This document shows, piece after piece, positions 26,786 through 35,362 of a stretch of 64,000 nucleotides of DNA. The notes beneath the pieces are model-generated. The model was given only the letters and a program-made list of their open reading frames with translations. It made no database searches and was not told the DNA's origin. Position numbers and translations under genes: made by a program. The stretch spans positions 33,344-97,343 of the forward strand of contig JANSWP010000015.1 of the NCBI GenBank assembly GCA_024743405.1. Direction: 5' to 3'. Numbering within the stretch: the first letter of the stretch is position 1; each line of letters starts with the position of its first letter. Source of the DNA: Bacteroidota bacterium. Its GTDB lineage: Bacteria; Bacteroidota; Bacteroidia; Chitinophagales; Saprospiraceae.

Positions 26786-27631
26786 TCAATAATCTATATG
26801 ATAAACCAGGATTGGAACATCTGTAGTCATAGCCATCGTTTTGGTTAGACTTTTATGGAAAATATTATCCCAAAAACTTCTATGCGGACAAACCATCACG
26901 GTCAAATCAATATCATTATTTTTAATGTATTCATTCAAACTATCTTCTACAGTATTCCCGGAAATTGAGGACATATAGAAAGAGAAACTAGGTTCACCAC
27001 CTTCAAACATAGTGTCGAAAATCTCACCTTCCAAATCAGCGAATGGGATGATTTCATTTTCCTCTTCTACATGAATAAAATGGACACTAGATTGGAAATA
27101 GGCAGCCAGATCTTTGACTTTTGTCAAAATGGCTTTATCAGTTGAGTCGTAATTACTCGTATAAAGAACATTAGTGAAATTTTGGAATTTTGCACCTTTG
27201 GGAACTAATAAAACAGGGCAGTTCGCCTTTCTAGATACAAAAGAAGAAACGCTTCCAAATAATTTATTTAATACATTTCCTTCGCCAGTGGTACCCATCA
27301 CAATCAAGTCTACTTCTGGGTCATTAGACAATTTTACTAATTCTTCGGAAGGATAACCCAACTCAACTCGTGTTTTTACATCAACTGCTATTGCAACACC
27401 TGAGTCATTTGGAGCCGTTGTGCGGTTCCGGAATTGATTCAAGGCTTTAATTTTTTCAGGGATAGAATCTTTTACAAGAGGATGAACCTTCGGATAACCT
27501 GGATCCGCTTGAGGAAGGAAATAATGGACTAATTCAATTTTTAGATCCCATTTCTTTGCGAGCTCTCTTGCATATACGTATGCCGTTTTTGAGGCACTAG
27601 AAAAATCAGTTGGAACTATTATTTTTTTCAT
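26786..27631 (-). CDS. Tandem-domain universal stress protein
   Basis: 281 residues with two UspA-like alpha/beta domains (about 1-145 and 150-281). The first keeps the ATP-binding pattern: IIVPTDFSSAS at the start and VMGTTGEGNVLNKLFGSVS around 111-129, followed by CPVLLVPKG. The second half is more diverged and ends VPILVYHID, and its nucleotide loop is not recognisable, so it may not bind ATP. Tandem Usp proteins are common in Bacteroidota and are linked to stress survival. The spacer 27632-27903 upstream contains nothing else recognisable. Confidence 0.88.
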   Translation of the reverse strand: MKKIIVPTDFSSASKTAYVYARELAKKWDLKIELVHYFLPQADPGYPKVHPLVKDSIPEKIKALNQFRNRTTAPNDSGVAIAVDVKTRVELGYPSEELVKLSNDPEVDLIVMGTTGEGNVLNKLFGSVSSFVSRKANCPVLLVPKGAKFQNFTNVLYTSNYDSTDKAILTKVKDLAAYFQSSVHFIHVEEENEIIPFADLEGEIFDTMFEGGEPSFSFYMSSISGNTVEDSLNEYIKNNDIDLTVMVCPHRSFWDNIFHKSLTKTMAMTTDVPILVYHIDY

Positions 27632-27903
27632 GATATCAGGTTCTTGAAAGTGAATAATTGTTTTTTACAGGCTTTGGAGTTGGTTTCACTTGCAATTTCC
27701 TTGAATATCATTTTTCCCAGTATAACTTATATCAGTTTGAAGCAGTGATTTTTGTCACTTCATTTATGGATAGAAGAATTCTTCCGTATACGGTAAGTTG
27801 GACTAGTACTGTCCATCATTGCTTTGATATTATATAAAGAAAATACAGAAGATACTTTAAAATGATTATCTATAGTAGGGTAAATCTTTAGTCGTTATTA
27901 TAG

Positions 27904-28935
27904 TTAAGCTCTTTGTCTTTCCAATGCATAAAACTCCCGAAAACTAATCATTCGTTGTTGTTCTTCATCCCATAGTTTATTGAACATGGTCTTCAAGCTA
28001 TCTCTAAAAGTTAATATTTGTACGTATTTCTGCAAAATTGGATTCTCCTTTGCACATTTGGGTAGGTTATAATTTGGAATACGAGAGCTCAAGTGATGAA
28101 TATGGTGATAACCAATATTTCCGGTCAACCAATGAAATATTTTTGGTAATTTATAATAGGTACTTCCTTTAATTGCTGCCATAAGGTAGTCCCATTTATC
28201 TCCCCATTGCATATAGGTAGATTCATGTTGGTGTTGGACATAAAAGAACCAAAAAGCAGTCACACCAAAGCAAAAAATAATCGGTAAATGAACCATCAAA
28301 AAATTAGCCCAACCTAATGAAAAACCTAAGATGATAAATACCGCAGCTAACGCTATATTGTTAAAATATTGAGATCGGCGTGCTGTTTTCCAGCCTCTAA
28401 AACTTATAAAAGGGTAGCGGTTAGATACACTTAAATAAATAGTTGGAACCACAAAAAATAGAACGATTGGATTTCGGAACAATCGATATCCAAATCTCTT
28501 GATTTTTGGTAAAGCTCTATATTCCTCAACGGTCAGGAAGTTAATATCTCCTATATCTCGATGTTCTAAATGCCCAGTATGCCCATGGTGAAAGCTATGA
28601 ACCTTTGCCCAGTATTTATAGGGAATTGAGCTGAATAAGCTACAAAACCATCCAATTCGGTTATTCCATTTTTTATTATTAAAAAAGGATTGGTGTCCGC
28701 AATCATGTTGTATTATGAATATGCGTACTAAGAAAAATGAATTAACAATGGCAAGTCCCCATGTGATCCAATAAGACCAAGACAAGGAAAAATACATTAA
28801 AACCCAAATACCAAAAAAGGGAATAAATGAATTTAAAATTTGGGTTACGGCTTTGCGAGTATTTGCCTTTTTATAGGGTTTTATGATATTTGACCAGTTT
28901 TTCAGAGCCTCTTTGATTTCTTGTTCCTTTAACAT
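27904..28935 (-). CDS. Membrane fatty acid desaturase (DesA-like)
   Basis: A 343-residue di-iron membrane enzyme that introduces double bonds into fatty acyl chains. The three histidine boxes are clear: HDCGH at 77-81, HSFHHGH at 113-119 and HHIHH at 277-281. Hydrophobic segments at about 32-73 and 155-230 form the membrane part. An additional HQH (235-237) precedes the last segment. The position and spacing of the boxes are those of the acyl-lipid desaturase family. The redox partner and acyl substrate cannot be read from the sequence. It is a lone gene; lipid unsaturation would fit adaptation to cold or membrane stress, and its stress-gene neighbours are consistent with that. Confidence 0.9.
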   Translation of the reverse strand: MLKEQEIKEALKNWSNIIKPYKKANTRKAVTQILNSFIPFFGIWVLMYFSLSWSYWITWGLAIVNSFFLVRIFIIQHDCGHQSFFNNKKWNNRIGWFCSLFSSIPYKYWAKVHSFHHGHTGHLEHRDIGDINFLTVEEYRALPKIKRFGYRLFRNPIVLFFVVPTIYLSVSNRYPFISFRGWKTARRSQYFNNIALAAVFIILGFSLGWANFLMVHLPIIFCFGVTAFWFFYVQHQHESTYMQWGDKWDYLMAAIKGSTYYKLPKIFHWLTGNIGYHHIHHLSSRIPNYNLPKCAKENPILQKYVQILTFRDSLKTMFNKLWDEEQQRMISFREFYALERQRA

Positions 28936-29060
28936 TATAGCTGTATGGTTGAGTGTAGTAAATTAAAATTTAACTTAAAGAGATTGACGTGAAGTAAAAT
29001 TTGAAATAAAACAAAGATATAAAGGAAAAAGGATAAAAAGGTTCATTTTTTTTTGAATTA

Positions 29061-29822
29061 TTATTCTATCCGCGACAATTTTAGGGGCGCTCCTGATGTA
29101 TTTGTCTTTGATTCAAAAAGAATTTCTATTTGGCGTCCTTTTTTGATAAAATACCCTTTGCCAAAGTCAGACCCAAAGGTCAAATCATCCATGTCCAAGT
29201 TAAATCTTTCGAAAATGGTTTTTCTGAAACTTGGTAAATAGTTTGTTAATTCTCCAATTGGAGGCATCATTCCATCTACCTCAAAAAATTCAATCTTAGG
29301 TTCATCATCATTCATTCCTAAAAACAAAATCACGGATTCATCATGGCTTTCCCAGGTATAAAACCCCAATAATTCATTTAAAGAATAAATGGGTTTTCCA
29401 GTTCTGTCAACCGTTAAAACTTTTTTGTAATTATAATCATCAGGTTCTTGCTCTTCATCCATTACACCTTGATAGACGGCATATGTATATCCCTCTTTTG
29501 CAACAAAAAAATAATCACCAAAACCAGCCCACCAGCCACCCGCAGCAGACAATGCTGAGTCCGGAATATAATATTGAGCATATTTTTCCTTGGGAATAAA
29601 CTCACCGTTTATCATATCTGCAATATTTATTCGGACACTATCGATTTGAATTGAAATGGTTGTTTCTGGATAGGAGTCCTCTGAAACTGTCTTTGCTTCT
29701 GACAACAATTGAACGGTAGGTTCAATAATTTCTATAGGCTTTTGGACGGCAGAAGATTGCTGAGTTTGATTTTTACATGAATAAAAAAGTATCACCACCA
29801 TCAAAAGAAACAAATTTTTCAT
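29061..29822 (-). CDS. Lipoprotein of unknown function
   Basis: A 253-residue lipoprotein. The chosen start at 29822 gives the signal peptide MKNLFLLMVVILFYSCKNQ, with the lipobox FYSC placing the lipidated Cys at residue 16. An upstream in-frame Met at 29903 would bury this signal, so it is rejected. The mature part has an Asp-, Glu- and Tyr-rich sequence with segments such as AGGWWAGFGDYFFVAKEGYT and LNELLGFYTWESHDE. I recognise no domain. The start codon is only 10 bp from the ATG of the opposite-strand LytTR reading frame, an unusually tight arrangement. Confidence 0.75.
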   Translation of the reverse strand: MKNLFLLMVVILFYSCKNQTQQSSAVQKPIEIIEPTVQLLSEAKTVSEDSYPETTISIQIDSVRINIADMINGEFIPKEKYAQYYIPDSALSAAGGWWAGFGDYFFVAKEGYTYAVYQGVMDEEQEPDDYNYKKVLTVDRTGKPIYSLNELLGFYTWESHDESVILFLGMNDDEPKIEFFEVDGMMPPIGELTNYLPSFRKTIFERFNLDMDDLTFGSDFGKGYFIKKGRQIEILFESKTNTSGAPLKLSRIE

Positions 29823-29832
29823 AAGGTTTTTA

Positions 29833-30203
29833 ATGGTGAAAATAGTGATATCTGAATCAATAGAAAAGGTTTTTTCCATTCCAAAAAAAATCAACCTATT
29901 CAAAATAAAAGTAAGCTCATAACGCTAAGTACAGAAGACATTATCTGGATTGAGGCTGATAAAGACTATTCTAGATTAATAACCAGAAAAAGTAGTCATA
30001 TAAGTAATTTTGGTATTGGGCAAATAGCCGAAAAACTAAATCCTGAAATTTTTATACGAGTCCATAGGTCTTCTATTATCAATTTGAATTTTATACAAGA
30101 AATATTTAAGTATTCATCGAGTTATGATGTCAGAATGTCCAATGGAGACGTCGTCAGAGTGAGTAGATCCTATTTAAAAGCCATAAAGAACCTGACTTTT
30201 TAA
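29833..30203 (+). pseudogene. LytTR DNA-binding domain gene with an apparent -1 frameshift
   Basis: An ATG at 29833 opens 19 codons (MVKIVISESIEKVFSIPKK) that run into a tract of eight A (29883-29890); this frame then stops at 29920. Slipping back one base at the tract continues into a LytTR domain to the stop at 30201-30203, giving a 123-residue product. The domain is clear: LSTEDIIWIEADKDYS, then EIFIRVHRSSIINLNFI, then VRVSRSYLKAIKNL. The LytTR frame itself has no ATG or other good start before the domain core. Explanations: a genuine frameshift (pseudogene), a sequence error in the A tract, or programmed -1 frameshifting at A_AAA_AAA. No receiver domain is present, so if functional it is a stand-alone LytTR regulator. 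Its stop overlaps the aroC stop codon on the other strand. Confidence 0.65.
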
Positions 30204-31285
30204 AACTCAACTTTTGCGCTGCGATTTCTCAAATAATGATCGGCTAAAACTAATGCTGCCATTGCCTCTACGATAGGGACAGCCCTTGGAACTACACAAG
30301 GGTCATGCCTACCTTTACCAGTAACCGCTGAAGATTCTCCAGCTTTATTTATGGAATCCTGTGAAGAAACAATAGTTGCGACAGGTTTGAATGCACATCT
30401 AAAATAAATATCCATCCCATTAGAAATTCCACCTTGAATCCCACCAGAATAATTAGTCTCCGTTACAATTTTCCCGTTTACATTTTTAAAAATGTCATTA
30501 TGTTCAGACCCCTTCATTGTTACTCCTTCAAATCCAGAACCATATTCAAAACCTTTACAAGCATTTATACTTAACATTGCTTTTGCTAAATCTGCATGTA
30601 ATTTATCAAATGCTGGTTCTCCTAATCCTATTGGGCAATTTTGAATCACACAATCGACTACCCCTCCAATGGTATCTCCTGCTTTTCGAATGGCTTTAAT
30701 GTGAGTAATCATTTCTTCAGCGACTTCCAAATCAGGGCATCGAACTGGGGTATCTTCTATTTTTGAAAAATCTAAATCAGCATATTTTTTGGAAGTAGAT
30801 ATTGCACCAACTTGACTTACATAAGCATTGACTTCAACTCCCTCCTTTTTTAACAATAATTTTGCAATAGCACCGGCTGCTACTCGTGCAGCCGTTTCTC
30901 GTGCAGAAGACCGACCACCACCACGATAATCACGATTTTCATATTTAGAATAATAAGTGAAGTCAGCATGAGAGGGGCGAAATTTATCAGCGATGTGACT
31001 ATAATCTTTGGAACGAGCATCTGCATTAAAAATCACCATAGAAATAGGCGTTCCGGTACTTTTTCCCTCAAATGTCCCTGAAAGAATTTGGACAACATCA
31101 CTTTCTTTTCGTTGAGTGACGATTTTTGATTGGCCTGGACGGCGTCTATCTAATTCATTTTGAATAAATTCTATATCAATTTCTAAGCCCGCTGGACATC
31201 CATCTAAAATAACGCCTATAGCTTTGCCATGTGATTCTCCAAAAGTGGAGATGTTGAATATTTTTCCGAATGTGTTGCCTGCCAT
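30200..31285 (-). CDS. aroC: Chorismate synthase
   Basis: A 361-residue FMN-dependent enzyme that converts EPSP to chorismate, the last shared step of aromatic amino-acid synthesis. Diagnostic segments: the N-terminal [19 protein letters not shown], the RRRPGQSK loop, the [17 protein letters not shown] motif near residues 121-137, and [20 protein letters not shown] in the C-terminal part. The length matches the family. The start [14 protein letters not shown] is clear. It is a single gene; a TACTTTTG box is at 31416-31423 upstream. Confidence 0.96.
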   Translation of the reverse strand: MAGNTFGKIFNISTFGESHGKAIGVILDGCPAGLEIDIEFIQNELDRRRPGQSKIVTQRKESDVVQILSGTFEGKSTGTPISMVIFNADARSKDYSHIADKFRPSHADFTYYSKYENRDYRGGGRSSARETAARVAAGAIAKLLLKKEGVEVNAYVSQVGAISTSKKYADLDFSKIEDTPVRCPDLEVAEEMITHIKAIRKAGDTIGGVVDCVIQNCPIGLGEPAFDKLHADLAKAMLSINACKGFEYGSGFEGVTMKGSEHNDIFKNVNGKIVTETNYSGGIQGGISNGMDIYFRCAFKPVATIVSSQDSINKAGESSAVTGKGRHDPCVVPRAVPIVEAMAALVLADHYLRNRSAKVEF

Positions 31286-31916
31286 TGTAATAAAATAACA
31301 TAACTATAATGAGACAAGGATTTTTAAATAAAAATTGAATGCCTCTTATTAGCTTAAAAGCATATTTGAATTTCAGTTCGATAAATTTTAAATATGCTCT
31401 AAAAATGAAGAACCGCAAAAGTAAATAAATTGTTTTTCCAAAAAAGTTTAGCTCACATTTTCAATTTTTAATGAGTGTAATCCTTTATGTGATGTTTTGG
31501 GAAGAAGCTAAAATCACTGATTACGAAATCCTTGGATATTCATAAATTTCAGGTAGTCTCAAAATAGGGTAGGGCTGCTGTTGATCTAGCACAAGAAAGT
31601 TTGAAATTTATCTCTGAAGCCGTCAATTTAAGCATTGAATGTCAAAATTGCCAACAGCAAGACTAGTTTTTAAATTCCAGGAAGTATATTTTAAAGTTTC
31701 ATTCAGTTAACAACAAAATACCACCAGTCACATTGTAGCTTATGGGTAGCAGTGGGCAATAATTTTAAATTTTAATAGAGGACTCCATTAATCATTTGTC
31801 ACATACCCTAAAACTCATGAAAAGGAGCAGAGGATTCTTTCTCCAGATTCTATTTAACATAATATAAATTATGTAACAAATGTAGATTGAATAGAAATTA
31901 ACTTATGGTGGGTGTA
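31286..31916. other. Gene-free spacer upstream of aroC
   Basis: No convincing gene in 630 bp. It holds the probable aroC -7 box (31416-31423, minus strand, TACTTTTG) and a 9-bp inverted repeat AGCATATTT / AAATATGCT around 31358-31399. Nothing else stands out. Confidence 0.4.
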
Positions 31917-32870
31917 TTAAAATCGGATTTCCATTTTTATATCCGCTCGTTCATAATCTGAAACTGAACCACCAATCATAGGGATCTCTTTGAAGCCTAA
32001 TCTGGTATATAAATTTAAAGCGGGTTTCAAAGACTTATTTGATTCTAGGAATAATACTTTTCCGCCTAATGCTCGTACTTTGGCAATAACCGTTAGCCCC
32101 AATTTTTTTCCAATCTGGATTCCTTTAAATTTATCCTTTACACCCATTTTTGCAAGCTCGTACCGTTCGTCAGAATATTTTATCAAAGCACAAGTCCCAG
32201 CTATTTCATTCTCGTACATTGCAAAATATATATATCCACCTTTATTAAGTATTTTCTCTTGGTGCCCATCTAAGGCTTCAATATCTGCTTGCTCAACCTT
32301 AAAATATTTCTCTATCCAATTGTAATTAATTTTTTTAAATTCATCCGCATATTTTGGATCGTAATCAACGATTTTTATTGCTTTTAACATTCTTTCTATC
32401 CGTGCCTCCTTAATATGATGAAAAAAGCTTTTTTCTCTTAATGCATATTCCACTTCTTGAATGGCATGCAACAAATTGTTTTGCTTATTTTGCAACAAAT
32501 CATACCCACCTTTAGCCATATCTTTCCATGCTAATTCTAATTCAGGTAACAATGCTCTCCCCTTTTCACTTAATTTGAGGTATCTTTTTCTGCGATCTTC
32601 TGTATCTTTTTCTGAATCAATATAGCCCTCCTTTTGTAACTCTTTAGCTAATTTTATTACAGCTGGATGTGTGATATTTAACTGTTCGGATAATTCCATT
32701 ATGGCTAGTTTTTCATGCTTGACTAAGGTATAAAAAACCGGGAACCATTTAGGGTTAAAATCAATCCCAAAGTTTTTATAAATGGCCTTGACATCGTTCA
32801 TCATTTGATCGCTTAGTCTTCGAAGTCTACTGCCGATTGCCAATTCTCCTAAATCTTTTAAAATATCCAT
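31917..32870 (-). CDS. MarR-type regulator fused to a GNAT acetyltransferase
   Basis: 317 residues. The N-terminal half (about 1-150) is a MarR-family winged helix: the recognition-helix region is LSEQLNITHPAVIKLAKEL, followed by a wing with the DTEDRRKRYLKLSEKG pattern typical of MarR. The C-terminal half (about 160-317) is a GNAT N-acetyltransferase, with the acetyl-CoA loop VKDKFKGIQIGKKLG and a final LYTRLGFKEIP. Such fusions occur in several phyla; the MarR part may sense or report on the small molecule acetylated by the other half. The AT-rich sequence just upstream (32874-32913) contains partial inverted repeats (TTATTAT...ATAATAA) around GTTACTAGTTAC and could be an autoregulatory operator. 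Confidence 0.88.
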   Translation of the reverse strand: MDILKDLGELAIGSRLRRLSDQMMNDVKAIYKNFGIDFNPKWFPVFYTLVKHEKLAIMELSEQLNITHPAVIKLAKELQKEGYIDSEKDTEDRRKRYLKLSEKGRALLPELELAWKDMAKGGYDLLQNKQNNLLHAIQEVEYALREKSFFHHIKEARIERMLKAIKIVDYDPKYADEFKKINYNWIEKYFKVEQADIEALDGHQEKILNKGGYIYFAMYENEIAGTCALIKYSDERYELAKMGVKDKFKGIQIGKKLGLTVIAKVRALGGKVLFLESNKSLKPALNLYTRLGFKEIPMIGGSVSDYERADIKMEIRF

Positions 32871-32970
32871 AGGTTATTATTTACGTTACTAGTTACATAA
32901 TAATAAATAAAACTAACTATTGTTATACAAAACACTGTATAAAGGAAATAATTATTTCAGGTCATTCCCT

Positions 32971-34029
32971 TTAAAATAATTTTAGCTGAGGATTTTTAAA
33001 TTCTGCGTGTAAATCTAAATTGTAGGAAGGAACTGATTTACTTTCAAAAAACTTCTTTTTTACTAGAGCAAACTGCATCTTAATAATGTCAGCAATTCTC
33101 CCCTGCCCTCTCATTCTTGTCTTAAATCGGTGATCATTTAATTCTCCACTGTGACAGTCTTTAATTTTATTCAAAATCTTATCTGCTTTGTGCGGGAAAT
33201 GTTTCCTTACCCAATTTTCAAATATTTTTCCAACATCACCATTTAGCCTGACTAATGTATAATTCATTGATAATGCACCCATTGCAGAAACCCATTTACC
33301 CATTTTTATAACCTCATGGTCATTTAATCCAGGAATGATTGGTGCCATCATGACAGTAGAAGGAATTCCATTATCCGCTAATTTTTTTAGCGTGCTTAAA
33401 CGATTCATAGCACTAGAGGTTCGGGGTTCCATCACTTGCCTTAATTCTTCATTTAAGGTTGTAATTGAAATAGCAACATGAACTAAATTGTGTGAGGCCA
33501 TCTTTTTTAAAATGTCTAGATCCCGCAATATCAAGCTATTCTTAGTGATAATTCCAACAGGGTGACGGTATTTCCAAAGGACTTCCAAAATTGAACGAGT
33601 AATTTCCAATTTCTTTTCAATTGGTTGATAACAGTCTGAATTTCCAGACAACATAATTGGTGCTGCCTTCCAGTTTTGATGCTTTATTTTGTGCTCTAAA
33701 ATTTTTGCGGCATTCTGCTTAACCATAATTTTTTGCTCAAAATCCATGCCTGCACTATATCCCCAGTATGGATGAGTATTGCGAGCATAACAATAAACAC
33801 AACCATGCTCACACCCTTGATAAGGGTTGATCGAATAGTCAAAAGGAACATCGGGACTTTTTACGTGGTTAAGCATCGTTTTGGGATAAACATCTAAGAA
33901 TTCTATTCTTAATTTTTCTACTTCTTCTAAGTTTTTTAAAGGATTTTGATCATAAACAAAGTTGTCGAATGGGGACGTTGGGTTAATCTGCGCACGCCTA
34001 CCCTTTATAATATTTAGTTCTGAAATCAT
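32971..34029 (-). CDS. SPL-like radical SAM protein (PA0069 family)
   Basis: A 352-residue radical SAM protein. The iron-sulfur ligands form a CxxxCxxC motif in GCEHGCVYCYAR (Cys73, Cys77, Cys80). The spacing, the preceding SINPYQ and the following THPYWGYSAGMDFEQKI are those of the PA0069-type proteins related to spore photoproduct lyase and the Rv2578c group. GITKN and AISITTL segments follow as in the TIM-barrel core. The substrate of this group is unknown to me. It is 100 bp downstream of the MarR-GNAT gene on the same strand. Confidence 0.85.
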   Translation of the reverse strand: MISELNIIKGRRAQINPTSPFDNFVYDQNPLKNLEEVEKLRIEFLDVYPKTMLNHVKSPDVPFDYSINPYQGCEHGCVYCYARNTHPYWGYSAGMDFEQKIMVKQNAAKILEHKIKHQNWKAAPIMLSGNSDCYQPIEKKLEITRSILEVLWKYRHPVGIITKNSLILRDLDILKKMASHNLVHVAISITTLNEELRQVMEPRTSSAMNRLSTLKKLADNGIPSTVMMAPIIPGLNDHEVIKMGKWVSAMGALSMNYTLVRLNGDVGKIFENWVRKHFPHKADKILNKIKDCHSGELNDHRFKTRMRGQGRIADIIKMQFALVKKKFFESKSVPSYNLDLHAEFKNPQLKLF

Positions 34030-34208
34030 AATGGCTTTTATTTAAAACAAAAATAGGTAAAAATATTTATTTGTTTCTATTTTTTGTTTTAAAAAAGAAA
34101 AATATCTTTCCATTTAATTCAAAAAAGTCCATATTTGACTATTAAAATATCACAATAAGAAGAGCAAAAAATAATTCCTTAATTTGCGAGTCCTAAATTC
34201 AAATTACC

Positions 34209-35336
34209 ATGAAAAAGATTACTAGGAAAAATTTCTTTAAAGGATTGGCGCTTGGAACCATTTCTCTTCCTTTTGCGATACGTGGTTGTGGAAGCGATAA
34301 CTTTGCTCAAAATAAGTCTTCAACATCAGGCATACTAAATAGCAAAAAATATCAATGGAAATGTGTCACTACCTGGCCGCCCAACTTTCCTGTGTTAGGC
34401 GAAGGAGCTATCCTATTCTCCAAATGGGTAAAAGAAATGTCAGGAGGAAGAATGGAGATAAAGGTTTTTGGGGGTGGCGAATTAGTCCCATCACTTGAAG
34501 CCTTCGATGCAGTTCAAAGCGGAGCAGCGGATATGGCTCATGGTTGTGCTTATTACTGGGCAGGTAAGTCCAAGGCTGCTCAGTTTTTCGCTACAGTCCC
34601 TTTCGGAATGAATGCTCAACAAATGAATGCTTGGATAATAAATGGTGGAGGTTTGGAGCTTTGGGAAGAGTTATACGCGAATTTTGGTTTGATTCCTATG
34701 CCAGGAGGAAATACAGGTGTCCAAATGGGCGGTTGGTTCAATCGCGAAATCAATAGCTTAGCCGATTTTAAAGGGCTAAAAATGAGAATGCCTGGTTTAG
34801 GGGGGAAAGTTTTGGAGCGTGCAGGGGGGGCACCGGTATTATTAGCTGGAGGAGAAATTTATACAGGGTTGGAACGTGGTATAATCGATGCTACAGAATG
34901 GATTGGCCCATTTCATGATTCATCTATGGGCTTCCATGAAATTGCAAAATATTACTATTCCCCCGGTTGGCATGAACCTGGAACCATGCTTGAATTCTTT
35001 TTCAATAAGGAACGGTTTGAGGAATTACCTGAAGATTTACAAGCCATTATGAGAACCGCTGCAATGCGTGTGAATCATTGGATGCTTTTAGAATTTGAGC
35101 AAAAAAACGCAGAATACTTGTCTAAATTAACAGAGTTGGGTGTTGATATTCGATACTTCCCACAGGAAGTATTAGCAGAGTTAAAGCTATATACAGAAAC
35201 TATTATTGAAGAATTAACAACTGAAGATCCTTTTACTAAAAAGGTTTATGATTCTTATTTAGCCTTCAGAAAAAAGGCTTCAGCATGGTCTGAATTGACG
35301 GAGAAGGTGTTTTATAATTCACTTCAGAATAGTTAA
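34209..35336 (+). CDS. TRAP transporter substrate-binding protein (DctP/TakP type)
   Basis: A 375-residue periplasmic solute-binding protein. The N-terminal region MKKITRKNFFKGLALGTISL has a Tat-like pattern with RK in place of RR, and a Cys at IRGCGS could be lipidated. The mature part carries the hallmark segments of the mannitol/chloroaromatic-type subfamily: KEMSGGRMEIKVFGGGELV, AYYWAGKS and PGWHEPG. The likely ligands are organic acids, for example 2-oxo acids as in TakP. The matching DctQ and DctM membrane subunits are absent from the window, which is unusual. It is 26 bp upstream of a PLP aminotransferase-like gene, so the two are likely one operon. Confidence 0.88.
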   Translation: MKKITRKNFFKGLALGTISLPFAIRGCGSDNFAQNKSSTSGILNSKKYQWKCVTTWPPNFPVLGEGAILFSKWVKEMSGGRMEIKVFGGGELVPSLEAFDAVQSGAADMAHGCAYYWAGKSKAAQFFATVPFGMNAQQMNAWIINGGGLELWEELYANFGLIPMPGGNTGVQMGGWFNREINSLADFKGLKMRMPGLGGKVLERAGGAPVLLAGGEIYTGLERGIIDATEWIGPFHDSSMGFHEIAKYYYSPGWHEPGTMLEFFFNKERFEELPEDLQAIMRTAAMRVNHWMLLEFEQKNAEYLSKLTELGVDIRYFPQEVLAELKLYTETIIEELTTEDPFTKKVYDSYLAFRKKASAWSELTEKVFYNSLQNS

Positions 35337-35362
35337 TCATCATTTGAATTTAAACTTACAAA

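Noticed and set aside
29823..29903. Upstream Met (29903) as the lipoprotein start
   Set aside because: It would place a non-hydrophobic stretch before a clear lipoprotein signal peptide that begins at 29822.
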